This document shows positions 8,388-16,115 of a DNA stretch of 48,335 nt, one piece after another. The stretch is from NCBI GenBank assembly GCA_947623945.1, contig CANQHU010000007.1:1-48335 (forward strand), written 5' to 3'. Positions within the stretch are counted from its first letter, which is position 1, and the number at the start of each line of letters is the position of its first letter. The notes beneath the pieces are model-generated. The model did not search any database. It had not been told where the DNA came from and was given only the letters and a program-made list of their open reading frames with translations. The stretch is from an uncultured Clostridia bacterium (lineage in GTDB: Bacteria; Bacillota; Clostridia; TANB77; CAG-508). The translations under genes were made by a program, and so were the position numbers.

Positions 8388-8813
8388 TTAAGCAACTTTG
8401 TATTTTTTATAAAATTTATCAAAATTTTTTACCTTACCATTTTCGATACCCATTTGTTTTTTGTTAAATTTGATGAACTCTTCATTATCAAATATTTTTA
8501 CTTTTTGTGGTTTTATATTTGTTGTTTGAAGTAATATTAATCGTTCTATTATTTCTTCTCTTAAAATAGGATTTGCTTTATTTAAAAACCATCCAAAAGT
8601 TGTTATAACTGGTTCATCAATACCAGGTACATAAATTTTTAATTCTGCAATATGTCCTGTTCTCAATGCTTCCAAGACAATAAAATCTGATAAATCTTGC
8701 TTTTTTATAATATAATTATCTCCTAAATTTGTTTCTACGAATAGAAAAGCATCATTTTGAATAATATTCAACATCTGCTTTTTAGTATATTTTTTGTATA
8801 TAATATTTTTCAC
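8388..8813 (-). CDS. Unknown protein (GTG start)
   Basis: A 141-residue protein starting with GTG behind GGAAGGAG. It begins with a basic helix (MKNIIYKKYTKKQMLNII), has a strand-rich middle (HIAELKIYVPGIDEPVITTF) and a basic tail ending KKYKVA. No family recognised and no catalytic pattern visible. It is surrounded by short operon genes on both sides. Confidence 0.6.
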   Translation of the reverse strand: MKNIIYKKYTKKQMLNIIQNDAFLFVETNLGDNYIIKKQDLSDFIVLEALRTGHIAELKIYVPGIDEPVITTFGWFLNKANPILREEIIERLILLQTTNIKPQKVKIFDNEEFIKFNKKQMGIENGKVKNFDKFYKKYKVA

Positions 8814-8846
8814 TATATTTCTACTCCTTCCATTACTTTTTTCTTT

Positions 8847-9221
8847 TTAGTCCAATATATCTTTTACAAAATCTGTTATATTTAGTGTTTCTTTATTCCC
8901 TTGCTTATATAAAATCAATTCTAATTCATTTGAATAGTATCCATTTTGTTCATTATAACAAGGTACAAAAAATTTTTCTCCAATTTTAGAAATTATATTA
9001 AATCCCATTCCTTCAATACCTTCGATTAATTCACTTAATTTTTCTCTAAAATCGATTTCTTTTATTTTTATGTTTTTTCCTGTTTTTATAGATACATTAT
9101 AAGTTTCTAAAATATCAAAATCTGCATATACATATTCACAACAATCTTGATCATGATAATATTCTAATATATATCCATTATCAAATATGATTTTTCCTTC
9201 TTTTATTTCTTTTATTTTCAT
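8847..9221 (-). CDS. Unknown small protein with HDQDCCE motif
   Basis: A 124-residue protein. The stretch YILEYYHDQDCCEYVYADF is the signature of a small domain often seen in phage and mobile-element proteins (I recall it as a DUF of unknown function); the paired cysteines and histidine could bind a metal. The start at 9221 is chosen because AGAAAGGAG lies 6 bases upstream. The longer frame from 9242 would put this site inside the gene, though it would overlap ssb by 4 bases. Confidence 0.6.
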   Translation of the reverse strand: MKIKEIKEGKIIFDNGYILEYYHDQDCCEYVYADFDILETYNVSIKTGKNIKIKEIDFREKLSELIEGIEGMGFNIISKIGEKFFVPCYNEQNGYYSNELELILYKQGNKETLNITDFVKDILD

Positions 9222-9238
9222 AAATTTCTCCTTTCTAC

Positions 9239-9649
9239 TCAAAATGGTAAATCATCATCTTGCATAATTTCATTATTTGTATCTTCTACTATTGGTGTAT
9301 TATTTGTGTCAATAGTATTATCAACTTTTCGTTGTGAATCAGCAAAATTGATTTCTTCAGCAACAATTTCTGTAATATAATGTTTTTGACCATTATTATC
9401 CTCATATACACGAGTTTGTATTCTACCAGAAATACATACTTGTAATCCTTTATTCAAATATTTTTCAACAAATTCGGCAAGTTTTGAATATGCAACTATA
9501 TTTATAAAATCTGCTTGTCTTTCTTCTCCTTGTGCTACATATTTTCTATTCACAGCTAAAGTAAAATTTGCAACTTTTGTGTTGTTCTTTTGTGATAATC
9601 TAATTTCTGGTTCTTTTGTAAGTCTTCCTAATAATATTGATTTATTCAT
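9239..9649 (-). CDS. ssb: Single-stranded DNA-binding protein
   Basis: Typical bacterial SSB of 136 residues. The OB fold begins MNKSILLGRLTKEPEIR and continues with TKVANFTLAVNRKY and ADFINIVAYSKLAEF. A short acidic linker leads to the conserved tail DDDLPF that recruits repair and replication proteins. On the element it would coat the single strand during transfer or rolling replication. It lies 19 bases downstream of an S6-like gene, the same order as the chromosomal rpsF-ssb-rpsR operon. Confidence 0.95.
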   Translation of the reverse strand: MNKSILLGRLTKEPEIRLSQKNNTKVANFTLAVNRKYVAQGEERQADFINIVAYSKLAEFVEKYLNKGLQVCISGRIQTRVYEDNNGQKHYITEIVAEEINFADSQRKVDNTIDTNNTPIVEDTNNEIMQDDDLPF

Positions 9650-9668
9650 AATTTGTTTACCTTCCTTT

Positions 9669-9956
9669 CTAATATTCGCTTTTTCTAATAGTCATAAATT
9701 TTATAATTTCTTCATTAAGTTTATAATTTCTTTCAAGTTTATAAATAAATTCAGGTTTTGATTTAAAATTTATGATATAGTAGAATGCTTTTTTATGTTT
9801 TTTAACTTCATATGCAAGTTTTTTTTCGCCTAAATCTTCTGTGGTATCTATTTGACCATTTGAAGAAATTAATTCTTTGATTTTATTAACAACATTTCTT
9901 CTTTGTTCCTCTTTAATTCTGTTTGATATTAAAAAAATTGTTTCATATTCGTTCAT
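9669..9956 (-). CDS. rpsF: Ribosomal protein bS6-like protein on the element
   Basis: A 95-residue protein that aligns with ribosomal protein bS6 along its length: NEYETIFLISNRIKEEQ at the start, then NGQIDTTEDLGEKKLAYEVK and a final strand with KFMTIRK. In bS6 these are the first strand, the GxR/KxLAY segment and the last strand. It sits directly upstream of ssb, like chromosomal rpsF, but is followed by element genes and no rpsR. Either the rpsF-ssb pair was captured, or the protein has been reused as an RNA-binding factor. The call as S6 fold is strong; incorporation in ribosomes is unknown. Confidence 0.8.
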   Translation of the reverse strand: MNEYETIFLISNRIKEEQRRNVVNKIKELISSNGQIDTTEDLGEKKLAYEVKKHKKAFYYIINFKSKPEFIYKLERNYKLNEEIIKFMTIRKSEY

Positions 9957-9973
9957 ATAAAATTCCTTCCTTT

Positions 9974-10390
9974 CTATGCTACCATTTTAAAAATTTCTTC
10001 TTTATTTCGCTTAGCATTTTTTTGTTTATTTTTTCTTAATTTTGAATAATATTCTTCTAAAAATTCTTCTTTATAAGCATCTATTTTTCTTTGATGTTTT
10101 TTTAATTTGAACATATTGATATACCTTCTAATGTCTTTCTTTTTCATTGAAACTCTACGCTTATTTTTTACTGAAACTATTAGAAATGTTCCCAATATTA
10201 TATTGCTTGCATAAATTCTGTTAAAATCATCAAAATTGGCATTTTTGTCAGCAAAAATAAATGTATTTTGATCTAATTTCATTACAAATAATTTTTCTCC
10301 TATAAATGCTTTTATAAATTTAATACTTGCAGGAATTTTAACAACTTTTGGTTCTTTTCCTGGCATAACTAATAAAACTTTAATTTTCAT
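9974..10390 (-). CDS. DUF3846-like protein
   Basis: A 138-residue protein whose first 80 residues follow the DUF3846 pattern: KVLLVMPGKEPKVVKIPAS, a middle beta segment (TFIFADKNANFDDFNRIYA) and NIILGTFLIVSV. The family is common in Firmicute mobile elements and has no known function. The last 55 residues are a very basic helix (KKKDIRRYINMFKLKKHQRK), which suggests nucleic-acid contact. Start supported by GGAAGGAAGG. Confidence 0.65.
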   Translation of the reverse strand: MKIKVLLVMPGKEPKVVKIPASIKFIKAFIGEKLFVMKLDQNTFIFADKNANFDDFNRIYASNIILGTFLIVSVKNKRRVSMKKKDIRRYINMFKLKKHQRKIDAYKEEFLEEYYSKLRKNKQKNAKRNKEEIFKMVA

Positions 10391-10412
10391 ATGTATTTTT
10401 CCTTCCTTCCGT

Positions 10413-11211
10413 TTACCATAAAGAAATTTGGCAGTTGCCCTTTATAGTAACATCTTTATATAAAATTTGATTTTCCATTGGTTTATCAATGATTATTTTT
10501 TGATTTGATTCTTCTTGTTGTTCTTCTTTAGAACGATTATAGAAATCTCTAAATTTCCAATATTGTAAGAAATATAGCGGAGTTTCTAATTGAAAACGCA
10601 TGTCTAGTGTTAGTGTATTTCCACAATATACAACAGCGGGTATTCCATAAAGTGATAATTGTATATATGTCATATATGCACAGACTTCCGATAAATCTGT
10701 TGCCAATACAAGCAAGTCTTGTTGATAATTGATATTTCTTCTTTTTAATGTTTTTGCAAGTGATAATATCATACCGACCGGCTCCACAAGTTGGCTCTGA
10801 CATTGTTATAAATCCATGTTTTTTTATGTTTTGTTTTAATTTATTTTCATCTTCTACTGTTATTTCTGCCATTAAATCGGAAATATGTGTAGGTGTGAAA
10901 AATTGTCCCATTTTTGAATTTCCTAACTGATGCTTTTCATACAAAGGTCCAAGAATATCTGTTATATCTTTTGATTCTTCATAAGCCATTATTAACTTAC
11001 CAAACATTTTGGGAAATAATAACTGATCTTCTTTAGAATAAGTATTTATAATTTTTAAATATTCTTTTTCCATTTGCTCATTTTTTGCAAATGAATTATA
11101 TATTGCAATAGCGCACATTTTTATAAAATCATAGAAAATATTATGAGCATTATATTTACGAGATAAACTATCAAAAATATTTTCAAAATCTTTTAAGTGT
11201 TCTTCATACAT
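10413..11211 (-). CDS. N6-methylase-like protein read through a +1 shift at CGG
   Basis: Two overlapping frames form one 265-residue protein if one base (10776) is skipped. The first frame runs from 11211 and ends its homologous part at SEPTCGAG; the second continues GMILSLAKTLKRRN. Together they give the methylase motif I, PTCGAGGM, with a helix-rich N-terminal part (QLGNSKMGQFFTPTHISDLM, like the HsdM lead-in to motif I). The frame change is exactly at GGT-CGG-TAT, where CGG is in frame at 10774-10776. No (D/N)PPY motif is visible later, so methylation activity is doubtful even with the frame restored. Start has AAGGAGG. Zero-frame reading would give an unrelated basic tail. Confidence 0.75.
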
Positions 11212-11234
11212 TTAATTCCTCCTTATAAATTATT

Positions 11235-11256
11235 AAAGACAGATTCCTCTGTCTTT
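11235..11256 (-). terminator. Possible attenuator hairpin
   Basis: Perfect 8-bp stem AAAGACAG/CTGTCTTT with a 6-nt loop between the ATPase gene and the methylase-like gene. Its 3' flank on the minus strand is only moderately U-rich, so partial termination that sets expression of the downstream genes is the likely role. Confidence 0.5.
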
Positions 11257-11261
11257 CTTAT

Positions 11262-13250
11262 TTATGCTGCTTTTTGCATCATTGATTTATTATTTTTATT
11301 TATTGATATTGTTTTATAACCATTTATAATAGGCTTAATAATAGTATAATTATTCATATTATTATAGTCTGCAATTTTAAGTGCTTTTCCTTTTTCTACT
11401 TTTGATATAATAACTTGTGTGTTTTTAGCATAGTCTTTTATGAAATTATAATCAGCACAAGATTCGTAATCATCAATAAAAATAGGAAAATTGGCTCCAG
11501 TTATTCCATTAAACATATTAGCCAATTCTAATGCAGTTGCAATAGTTTCTGATTTAGATAAATCTGATAAAACATTATTTTTATAGGTTATTATAAATTC
11601 TTCTTTTATTTCACCAGTAGTTTTCAATACAGTATAGAACTTTATATCTACATCCTTCAAGTATTTTTTTGCTAATTTCATTTTCTCTTCAATATATGAA
11701 ATATATAATTTTTGAGCGGTTTTCTTTGCTTTATTTAAGTTATCAATATTTAAGTTGTAAGTTTGCTTTTCACTATTGAATTTTGCAATATCTTTTTTAG
11801 CATTTTTTATATTTTGTTCCTTTATAGATATTTCATTATTAAATTTCTCAACTTGATTTTGTTCAATTTCTAATTGTTTAATAGTCTTTTCTACAACATC
11901 AATTCTTTTTGCCTTTTCTATTGTAGTATCACCTTCAAGTGAATGAAATTTGCACTTTTCAGTTGCTAACTTTAACTTCAAATCCTGTATTTGTGTTTCT
12001 ATTATGTTTTTTTTATCAAATTTTTCTGTTAAGTCTTGTCGCATACTAGAAATAGTTTTATTTTTACTTTCATCTTGGATATGTTGCTCACAAGTAGGAC
12101 AAACAGAAGATATCCCATTTTTTATCTCTAAATATTTCTTTTTTCCAGCCTTCATAATTTTATCTAACTCTTTAATTTCATTTTCTTTTGATAATAATTC
12201 TTTTTCTAGATCATTTACTATTTTCATTTGTTTCTCTTTATTTACAATGTCTTGATTTATATTTAAAGATGCTAATTCTTGCCTTGCAAGTGATAGTTCC
12301 ATTTCTTTTTCAAATGTTTTATAATCTAGTAATTCTTCATCAGTAATTTTTTGAGCATATTCAATTTTTCCATCTAATGAAGTAATGTTTTTTTGCGATT
12401 TTTTAATATCATCATTTAATTCAGAAATATATGTAGGTATATCACTAGGCATACCTTCTAAAATATTTTTTTCTTGTGCATCCAATTTATCATAAGCAAT
12501 ATACATTGGTATATTTAGGAAGTGTAAATTTATATATTGCTCTTTTTCTTCTGATGAAAGCATTTCATAATATTTAATATCTTTTAAATCTTTTATGTTT
12601 TCACATAAAGTTCTCCATTTATCTTTATCTGGTACTTCTAAAAATTCTTTTCCTGTAATTGATTGTAAATTATTTTGATTATATATTTCTTGTAATTCTT
12701 CTATACTTAATTTGTGATAAATATCTCTTATAGAAATATGAAAATATTTATGGATTAAATCTTCTTGTTGTTCTTTTGATAAAGTATCAAATATTGTTTT
12801 TGGTTTTATATCAGACAAATATTTATCAACCATTTCTTTTTGTTCAGCAGTTTTTTTTGATAAAAAATACATTGGATTTACTATTGATAGAAATAATTTT
12901 TTATCTCTGTAAAAATTTATTAAATCATCTTGTGTTACATTTTTTCCATCCAGCATAATAAAATTTTTATTATTGTTATATCTATCTCTAATTCTAACCA
13001 ATGTATGCTCCGTTCCCATATTATCTGTAAAATGTAATTCTCCATAAGATGAATCACATTTTTTATTAATTAGACAAGTTTTTTCATTTCCAGATAAATT
13101 TGTTCCTAATATGATATTAATAATTGCGTATAAAATATTACTTTTTCCAGAACGATTTTTTCCTGTAATACTTGTAATATCATAAATTTCAGTTTCAAAT
13201 TCTTTCTTGAATTTTCTAAAACCTACTGTTTTTAAATAATTAATTTTCAT
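11262..13250 (-). CDS. RecF/SbcC-like ABC-type ATPase with zinc hook
   Basis: SMC/Rad50-family ATPase of 662 residues. The Walker A is GKNRSGKSN near residue 31. The two central coiled coils (about 270-370 and 400-530) flank CPTCEQH, a Rad50-type zinc hook used for dimerisation. The carboxy lobe has LSDLSKSETIATALELANMF in place of the signature loop and FPIFIDDYES as Walker B, with aspartates for Mg and catalysis. Such proteins act on DNA ends in recombination or anti-phage defence. No nuclease partner lies beside it, which differs from SbcCD. It begins 4 bases after the upstream gene, so it is coupled to it. Confidence 0.8.
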   Translation of the reverse strand: MKINYLKTVGFRKFKKEFETEIYDITSITGKNRSGKSNILYAIINIILGTNLSGNEKTCLINKKCDSSYGELHFTDNMGTEHTLVRIRDRYNNNKNFIMLDGKNVTQDDLINFYRDKKLFLSIVNPMYFLSKKTAEQKEMVDKYLSDIKPKTIFDTLSKEQQEDLIHKYFHISIRDIYHKLSIEELQEIYNQNNLQSITGKEFLEVPDKDKWRTLCENIKDLKDIKYYEMLSSEEKEQYINLHFLNIPMYIAYDKLDAQEKNILEGMPSDIPTYISELNDDIKKSQKNITSLDGKIEYAQKITDEELLDYKTFEKEMELSLARQELASLNINQDIVNKEKQMKIVNDLEKELLSKENEIKELDKIMKAGKKKYLEIKNGISSVCPTCEQHIQDESKNKTISSMRQDLTEKFDKKNIIETQIQDLKLKLATEKCKFHSLEGDTTIEKAKRIDVVEKTIKQLEIEQNQVEKFNNEISIKEQNIKNAKKDIAKFNSEKQTYNLNIDNLNKAKKTAQKLYISYIEEKMKLAKKYLKDVDIKFYTVLKTTGEIKEEFIITYKNNVLSDLSKSETIATALELANMFNGITGANFPIFIDDYESCADYNFIKDYAKNTQVIISKVEKGKALKIADYNNMNNYTIIKPIINGYKTISINKNNKSMMQKAA

Positions 13251-13254
13251 AGTA

Positions 13255-13464
13255 TTAGCTCCTTTTCTTTCTTTTGGTATAAGGCTTTCTTAAATGTTCT
13301 TCTGACAACCAGTCTTCTGTTCCATCTTTAAATTTTAAGTGATAATCTCGATAGTATGGATCTACTTCAATTACTGTTGCTGGTACATTTTTATAAAACT
13401 TACCATTATTTTTGCCAGTGCCATATACTATAACCTTACTACCATTTTTATACTTATTAAACAT
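13255..13464 (-). CDS. Small SH3/KOW-like protein
   Basis: A 69-residue basic protein. The sequence GSKVIVYGTGKNNGKFY, then VPATVIEVDPYYRDYHLKF and DGTEDWLSEEHL, reads as a five-strand small barrel of SH3/Tudor or KOW type with a basic tail (YTKRKKRS). Such proteins on mobile elements usually bind nucleic acid or a partner protein. It follows a terminator, so a promoter upstream of 13464 probably starts a new transcript here. Confidence 0.55.
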   Translation of the reverse strand: MFNKYKNGSKVIVYGTGKNNGKFYKNVPATVIEVDPYYRDYHLKFKDGTEDWLSEEHLRKPYTKRKKRS

Positions 13465-13537
13465 TTTTGTATTATCCTCCTATTTTTTTATTTTTGAGTA
13501 TTTACTTTTTCTATATATTTGTGTATAATAAAAAAAA

Positions 13538-13553
13538 AGCAAATAACAATTTG
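13538..13553 (-). terminator. Intrinsic terminator after the RDF-like gene
   Basis: Stem GCAAAT/ATTTGC with a 4-nt loop, followed on the minus strand by eight T residues. It sits in a 128-base gap after the 13593-14741 gene and divides the long operon into two transcription units. Confidence 0.7.
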
Positions 13554-13592
13554 CGAATATATAGTAGTATAAACAATTCCACCATTAATTTT

Positions 13593-14741
13593 TTATGCTG
13601 CTATATTTTTTAGTCTTTTTTCAATAAATTCTAATTTAATAGCAAATTTTCTATTTCCTACATCTTGAACATTTAGTCTTACAACAGTTCCTAAATCACA
13701 TTCTAATAGTTCATCTGCATCTTCAGGTCTGATAGCTACTTGGCATATTTTGTCATTCATATCTGCAAATTCTCCAATTAAATATTCCTTTTTTTGTCCT
13801 TTATTTACTATGTTTTCGTTGTAAGTTCTTAATAAAGCATAACAATTATCAAAATTTTCTTCTTTATTTTCTTCACTTTTTGGTTTTTCCGTTTCTTTTG
13901 GTTTTTGTTCTGTTTTTTTAGTCTTTTGATCTTGTTTTTTATTAGATGTTGTTGATGTTGTAGTTGTCGTATTTTCTTTTGCTTGTTTTTGTTTATCAAT
14001 TTCTTTTTCTGTGTTTTTTACATTTGTACTAGTGGTTTGTTTTTTCTCTGCTACATTGTTATTCACAATTTGTTCAGATTTTGTTGATAAATTTTCTTGT
14101 TTTTGGTTTGGAATTGGTGTATTAGATACAAAATTTTCTTTTTCAATAATGTCTAAAATGTAATTATTGAATTTTTCACCTTTTGAAGTTTGTTGTTCTT
14201 TTTGAGTTAAAAATATAGTATAGATATCTTTTAATTGTTTTCCTTGTAATTTCTGTATTGTAAAAAATGCATCCAAGTTGTCTATTGATTCTTGGCCTGT
14301 AATTTTCATTAACCATATCCTATTGTTACTAATTTCTGGTATTAAAAATTTTAGCCAGGCAATTCTATTACATGCTGATTTTCCATTTTCATCTTTTTGG
14401 CTATAAGGACAGTTAGAATTGCATTCTACTGGTTTCCATTGATTTTTTTGTTTTTGCATTCCAGTTGTTTCATTATCTTTACAATAGCAAACTTTTCCTG
14501 CAGTATTGTATCTTTCTCTTTTAATTGAAAAAGGATTATCTCCTAAAAACTTAATATCAATACTTTTTGAACCTTTTATTAGGTCATTAAATTTTTTCAA
14601 AAATAGTTGCATACTGTCATCTTGGATTTTTGCTATAAAATAGCCATGTTCCTTAACTCTTTTTTTTCCATTTTGTATTATTTGTTCTCCGTGCTGTACT
14701 TTTCCAATTACGGGTAAAGTAAAGTTTCTTGTTTCTTTCAT
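13593..14741 (-). CDS. Recombination-directionality-factor-like, cysteine-rich protein
   Basis: A 382-residue protein. Residues about 80-160 hold a cysteine cluster (CYCKDN, then VECNSNCPYSQKDENGKSAC) followed by RIAWLKFLIPEISNNRIWLM. This arrangement resembles the metal-binding core of the gp3-type recombination directionality factors annotated in Firmicute phages and ICEs; the match is from memory and moderate. A long low-complexity Q/K/T/E linker (about residues 205-310) leads to a C-terminal strand-rich domain. The start at 14741 (MKETRNFTL) has AAAGGAAAGAG upstream; a longer frame to 14771 exists. A factor controlling excision by the tyrosine recombinase, or a ssDNA-binding protein, would fit. 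Confidence 0.5.
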   Translation of the reverse strand: MKETRNFTLPVIGKVQHGEQIIQNGKKRVKEHGYFIAKIQDDSMQLFLKKFNDLIKGSKSIDIKFLGDNPFSIKRERYNTAGKVCYCKDNETTGMQKQKNQWKPVECNSNCPYSQKDENGKSACNRIAWLKFLIPEISNNRIWLMKITGQESIDNLDAFFTIQKLQGKQLKDIYTIFLTQKEQQTSKGEKFNNYILDIIEKENFVSNTPIPNQKQENLSTKSEQIVNNNVAEKKQTTSTNVKNTEKEIDKQKQAKENTTTTTSTTSNKKQDQKTKKTEQKPKETEKPKSEENKEENFDNCYALLRTYNENIVNKGQKKEYLIGEFADMNDKICQVAIRPEDADELLECDLGTVVRLNVQDVGNRKFAIKLEFIEKRLKNIAA

Positions 14742-14760
14742 TTTTTCTCTTTCCTTTCTT

Positions 14761-15123
14761 TTATGCAGCAATTAATTCTTGCATACAATATTCTTTTTCT
14801 GATATTTTGTCTAAATCAACTGTGTAGATTGGGTATATTGTAGTTTCTATTACACAAATTCCAGTTTGTTCTTTCAAAATTCCTAATTCTAATAATTGAG
14901 GAATGAAAGTAGGCTTGTATTTGCAATCTACTACAATTTCATTTTCTTTTAAAACTCTACGATTTTGGTTTAATGTTATATCTGCAAAATGGGCTGTTTC
15001 ATTTGTTTCTGGATCAGTTCCAAATAAACTTAATTGCAAATTTCCATTTGCATATCTCGATGTATGGATAAAACAGTTGTTAAATACCATTTCGTATAGT
15101 TCAAAACTAAAACCTTGTACCAT
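14761..15123 (-). CDS. DUF4313-like element protein
   Basis: A 120-residue protein starting MVQGFSFELYEMVFNN behind GGAAGGAGC. It has a strand-rich middle (SLFGTDPETNETAHFADI) and a segment FIPQLLELGILKEQTG typical of a small family found first in ICE operons (DUF4313, from memory). Function unknown. It is the first gene of the DNA-processing operon, right behind a long structured leader. In-frame upstream codons to 15168 lack a binding site and are not used. Confidence 0.55.
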   Translation of the reverse strand: MVQGFSFELYEMVFNNCFIHTSRYANGNLQLSLFGTDPETNETAHFADITLNQNRRVLKENEIVVDCKYKPTFIPQLLELGILKEQTGICVIETTIYPIYTVDLDKISEKEYCMQELIAA

Positions 15124-15202
15124 TTTTTTGCTCCTTCCAATATTATTTTTGTGTAAAAGATTTTTCAATAATCCTCCTTTCTTTTATTTTTGGGCAAAAA
15201 AA

Positions 15203-15260
15203 AGAAAATAAGTTTTATAGTTATAAGAAGGGGGACTTACTATAAATTTTCTTATTTTCT
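15203..15260 (-). promoter_or_regulatory. Large leader hairpin with poly-U tail upstream of the DNA-processing operon
   Basis: An outer 10-bp stem (AGAAAATAAG/CTTATTTTCT) encloses an inner 7-bp stem (TTTATAG/CTATAAA) and a small TAAG/CTTA stem with a C-rich loop on the minus strand. On the minus strand it is followed by eight T residues. It therefore looks like an intrinsic terminator in the 5' leader about 80 bases before the first gene, suggesting attenuation or antitermination. Confidence 0.6.
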
Positions 15261-15318
15261 ATTTTTATGGCACAACAAATAATCTATATATTTGTTGATA
15301 CAACTACCCTAAATTATG

Positions 15319-15414
15319 CTGTATTAAAAAATACAGATGTACTACTACTAACTAAATTTTAGTAGTTATGCCCTAGAAATATTTTCTAGAGATAGTTATA
15401 GCAAAAACTATAAC
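15319..15414 (-). repeat. Four consecutive perfect hairpins in the operon leader
   Basis: Four perfect inverted repeats follow each other: 15319-15336 (7-bp stem, CTGTATT), 15344-15366 (8 bp, ACTACTAA), 15373-15389 (7 bp, CTAGAAA) and 15395-15414 (7 bp, GTTATAG). They lie between the candidate promoters and the large leader hairpin. No open frame of note crosses them. They could be RNA structures of the leader or DNA sites such as an origin. Confidence 0.6.
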
Positions 15415-15435
15415 ATAATCTTTATACACACCTAT

Positions 15436-15464
15436 ATTTTACATATTTTTTTATCTAATTTCAA
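15436..15464 (-). promoter_or_regulatory. Candidate promoter P2 of the DNA-processing operon
   Basis: On the minus strand TTGAAA, 17 bases, then TAAAAT. It is downstream of P1 and upstream of the hairpin series, giving a leader of about 300 bases. Confidence 0.5.
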
Positions 15465-15500
15465 TAAGCACACTCTAAAAATTTTTTTGTTGTATTTTTC

Positions 15501-15529
15501 AGTATTTACAGAGATTTTTTATATGTCAA
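15501..15529 (-). promoter_or_regulatory. Candidate promoter P1 of the DNA-processing operon
   Basis: On the minus strand a consensus -35 TTGACA, 17 bases, then AATACT. It reads toward the structured leader and the gene starting at 15123, and diverges from the plus-strand gene at 15662. Between 15123 and 15662 no gene is seen; the space holds the two promoters and the hairpins. Confidence 0.55.
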
Positions 15530-15661
15530 AAAAATTTTTTTCTTTTAAATACTTTCATACTTACAGTATCAATTTGTTTAGCATACAAAAAATTTTTTTG
15601 TTCAGCATTCCTTTTTAAAAAAGATACATATACAATAATAAGTATGAAAGGAGGAAGTCTT

Positions 15662-15959
15662 GTGTCAGACATTATTGAAGAAATTTTAGAAGCAAGAGAA
15701 GATGAAGGAAAACTTGATATTGAAAGCGAAGAACTAAAAAGTAAAGAGATGTTTAGAAGAAAAAAAAGCGAAGAATTGCATAATTTTATTAATAAAAGAG
15801 TGCATCCTCGTTCTCGCAATACTTTATCAAATTTAATTGAACGATATGTTGATGCATATTGTGCTTATAGTGATTGCGAAGTTAAATTGTATTACAAGGC
15901 TGGATTCTCTGATGCAATAAATATTATTCTTGCTTCTCTACGGAAAAAATGCTCTATAA
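15662..15959 (+). CDS. Small helical protein with in-frame CGG near the end
   Basis: Starts with GTG behind AAAGGAGG (MSDIIEEILEAREDEG). A helical, charged protein with a basic middle (NKRVHPRSRNTLSN) and a C-terminal helix GFSDAINIILASL. Function unrecognised. It uses CGT (15809), CGC (15815) and CGA (15842) in frame as arginine, then meets CGG at 15941-15943. A +1 shift there ends the protein as LGKNAL with TAA at 15957-15959 (98 residues). Without the shift it would end RKKCSINI at 15967. Unlike the other CGG sites, homology does not prove the shift here; both ends are possible. It lies directly upstream of the recombinase gene and diverges from the long operon. Confidence 0.65.
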
Positions 15960-15984
15960 ATATATAGAGCATAAAAAAGTAACT

Positions 15985-16097
15985 AAAAAAATGTAACATA
16001 AGTACACTTATGATACATTTTAGGTTCTTTTTTCTCAAATATCATTAAAAAAATGTAACATAAACGAATAAAACAGTAGCAAAAAAATGTAACATAA
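15985..16097 (+). repeat. Three perfect 17-bp direct repeats upstream of the recombinase
   Basis: AAAAAAATGTAACATAA occurs at 15985-16001, 16047-16063 and 16081-16097, all in the same orientation. The last copy ends about 18 bases before the recombinase start. The arrangement fits arm-type binding sites for the recombinase or its excision factor, or operators for a regulator. Confidence 0.8.
15988..16021 (+). terminator. Terminator/attenuator between the small gene and the recombinase
   Basis: A 15-position stem with one mismatch and a TACA loop (AAATGTAACATAAG pairing with CTTATGATACATTT), followed by AGGTTCTTTTTTCTC. The left arm is the first copy of the 17-bp direct repeat, so a factor that binds the repeat could interfere with termination. 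Confidence 0.6.
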
Positions 16098-16115
16098 ATG
16101 AAAGGTGGGATTTTT

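Noticed and set aside
15526-15819. Antisense open frame opposite the 15662 gene
   Set aside because: It reads low-complexity serine/leucine sequence, has no binding site and mirrors a real gene with good start signals.
15951-15970. GCTCTATA/TATAGAGC hairpin as terminator of the plus-strand gene
   Set aside because: It is followed by ATAAAAAAG on the plus strand, with the T-tract only on the other strand. The hairpin at 15988-16021 is a better terminator. It does contain the shifted stop codon.
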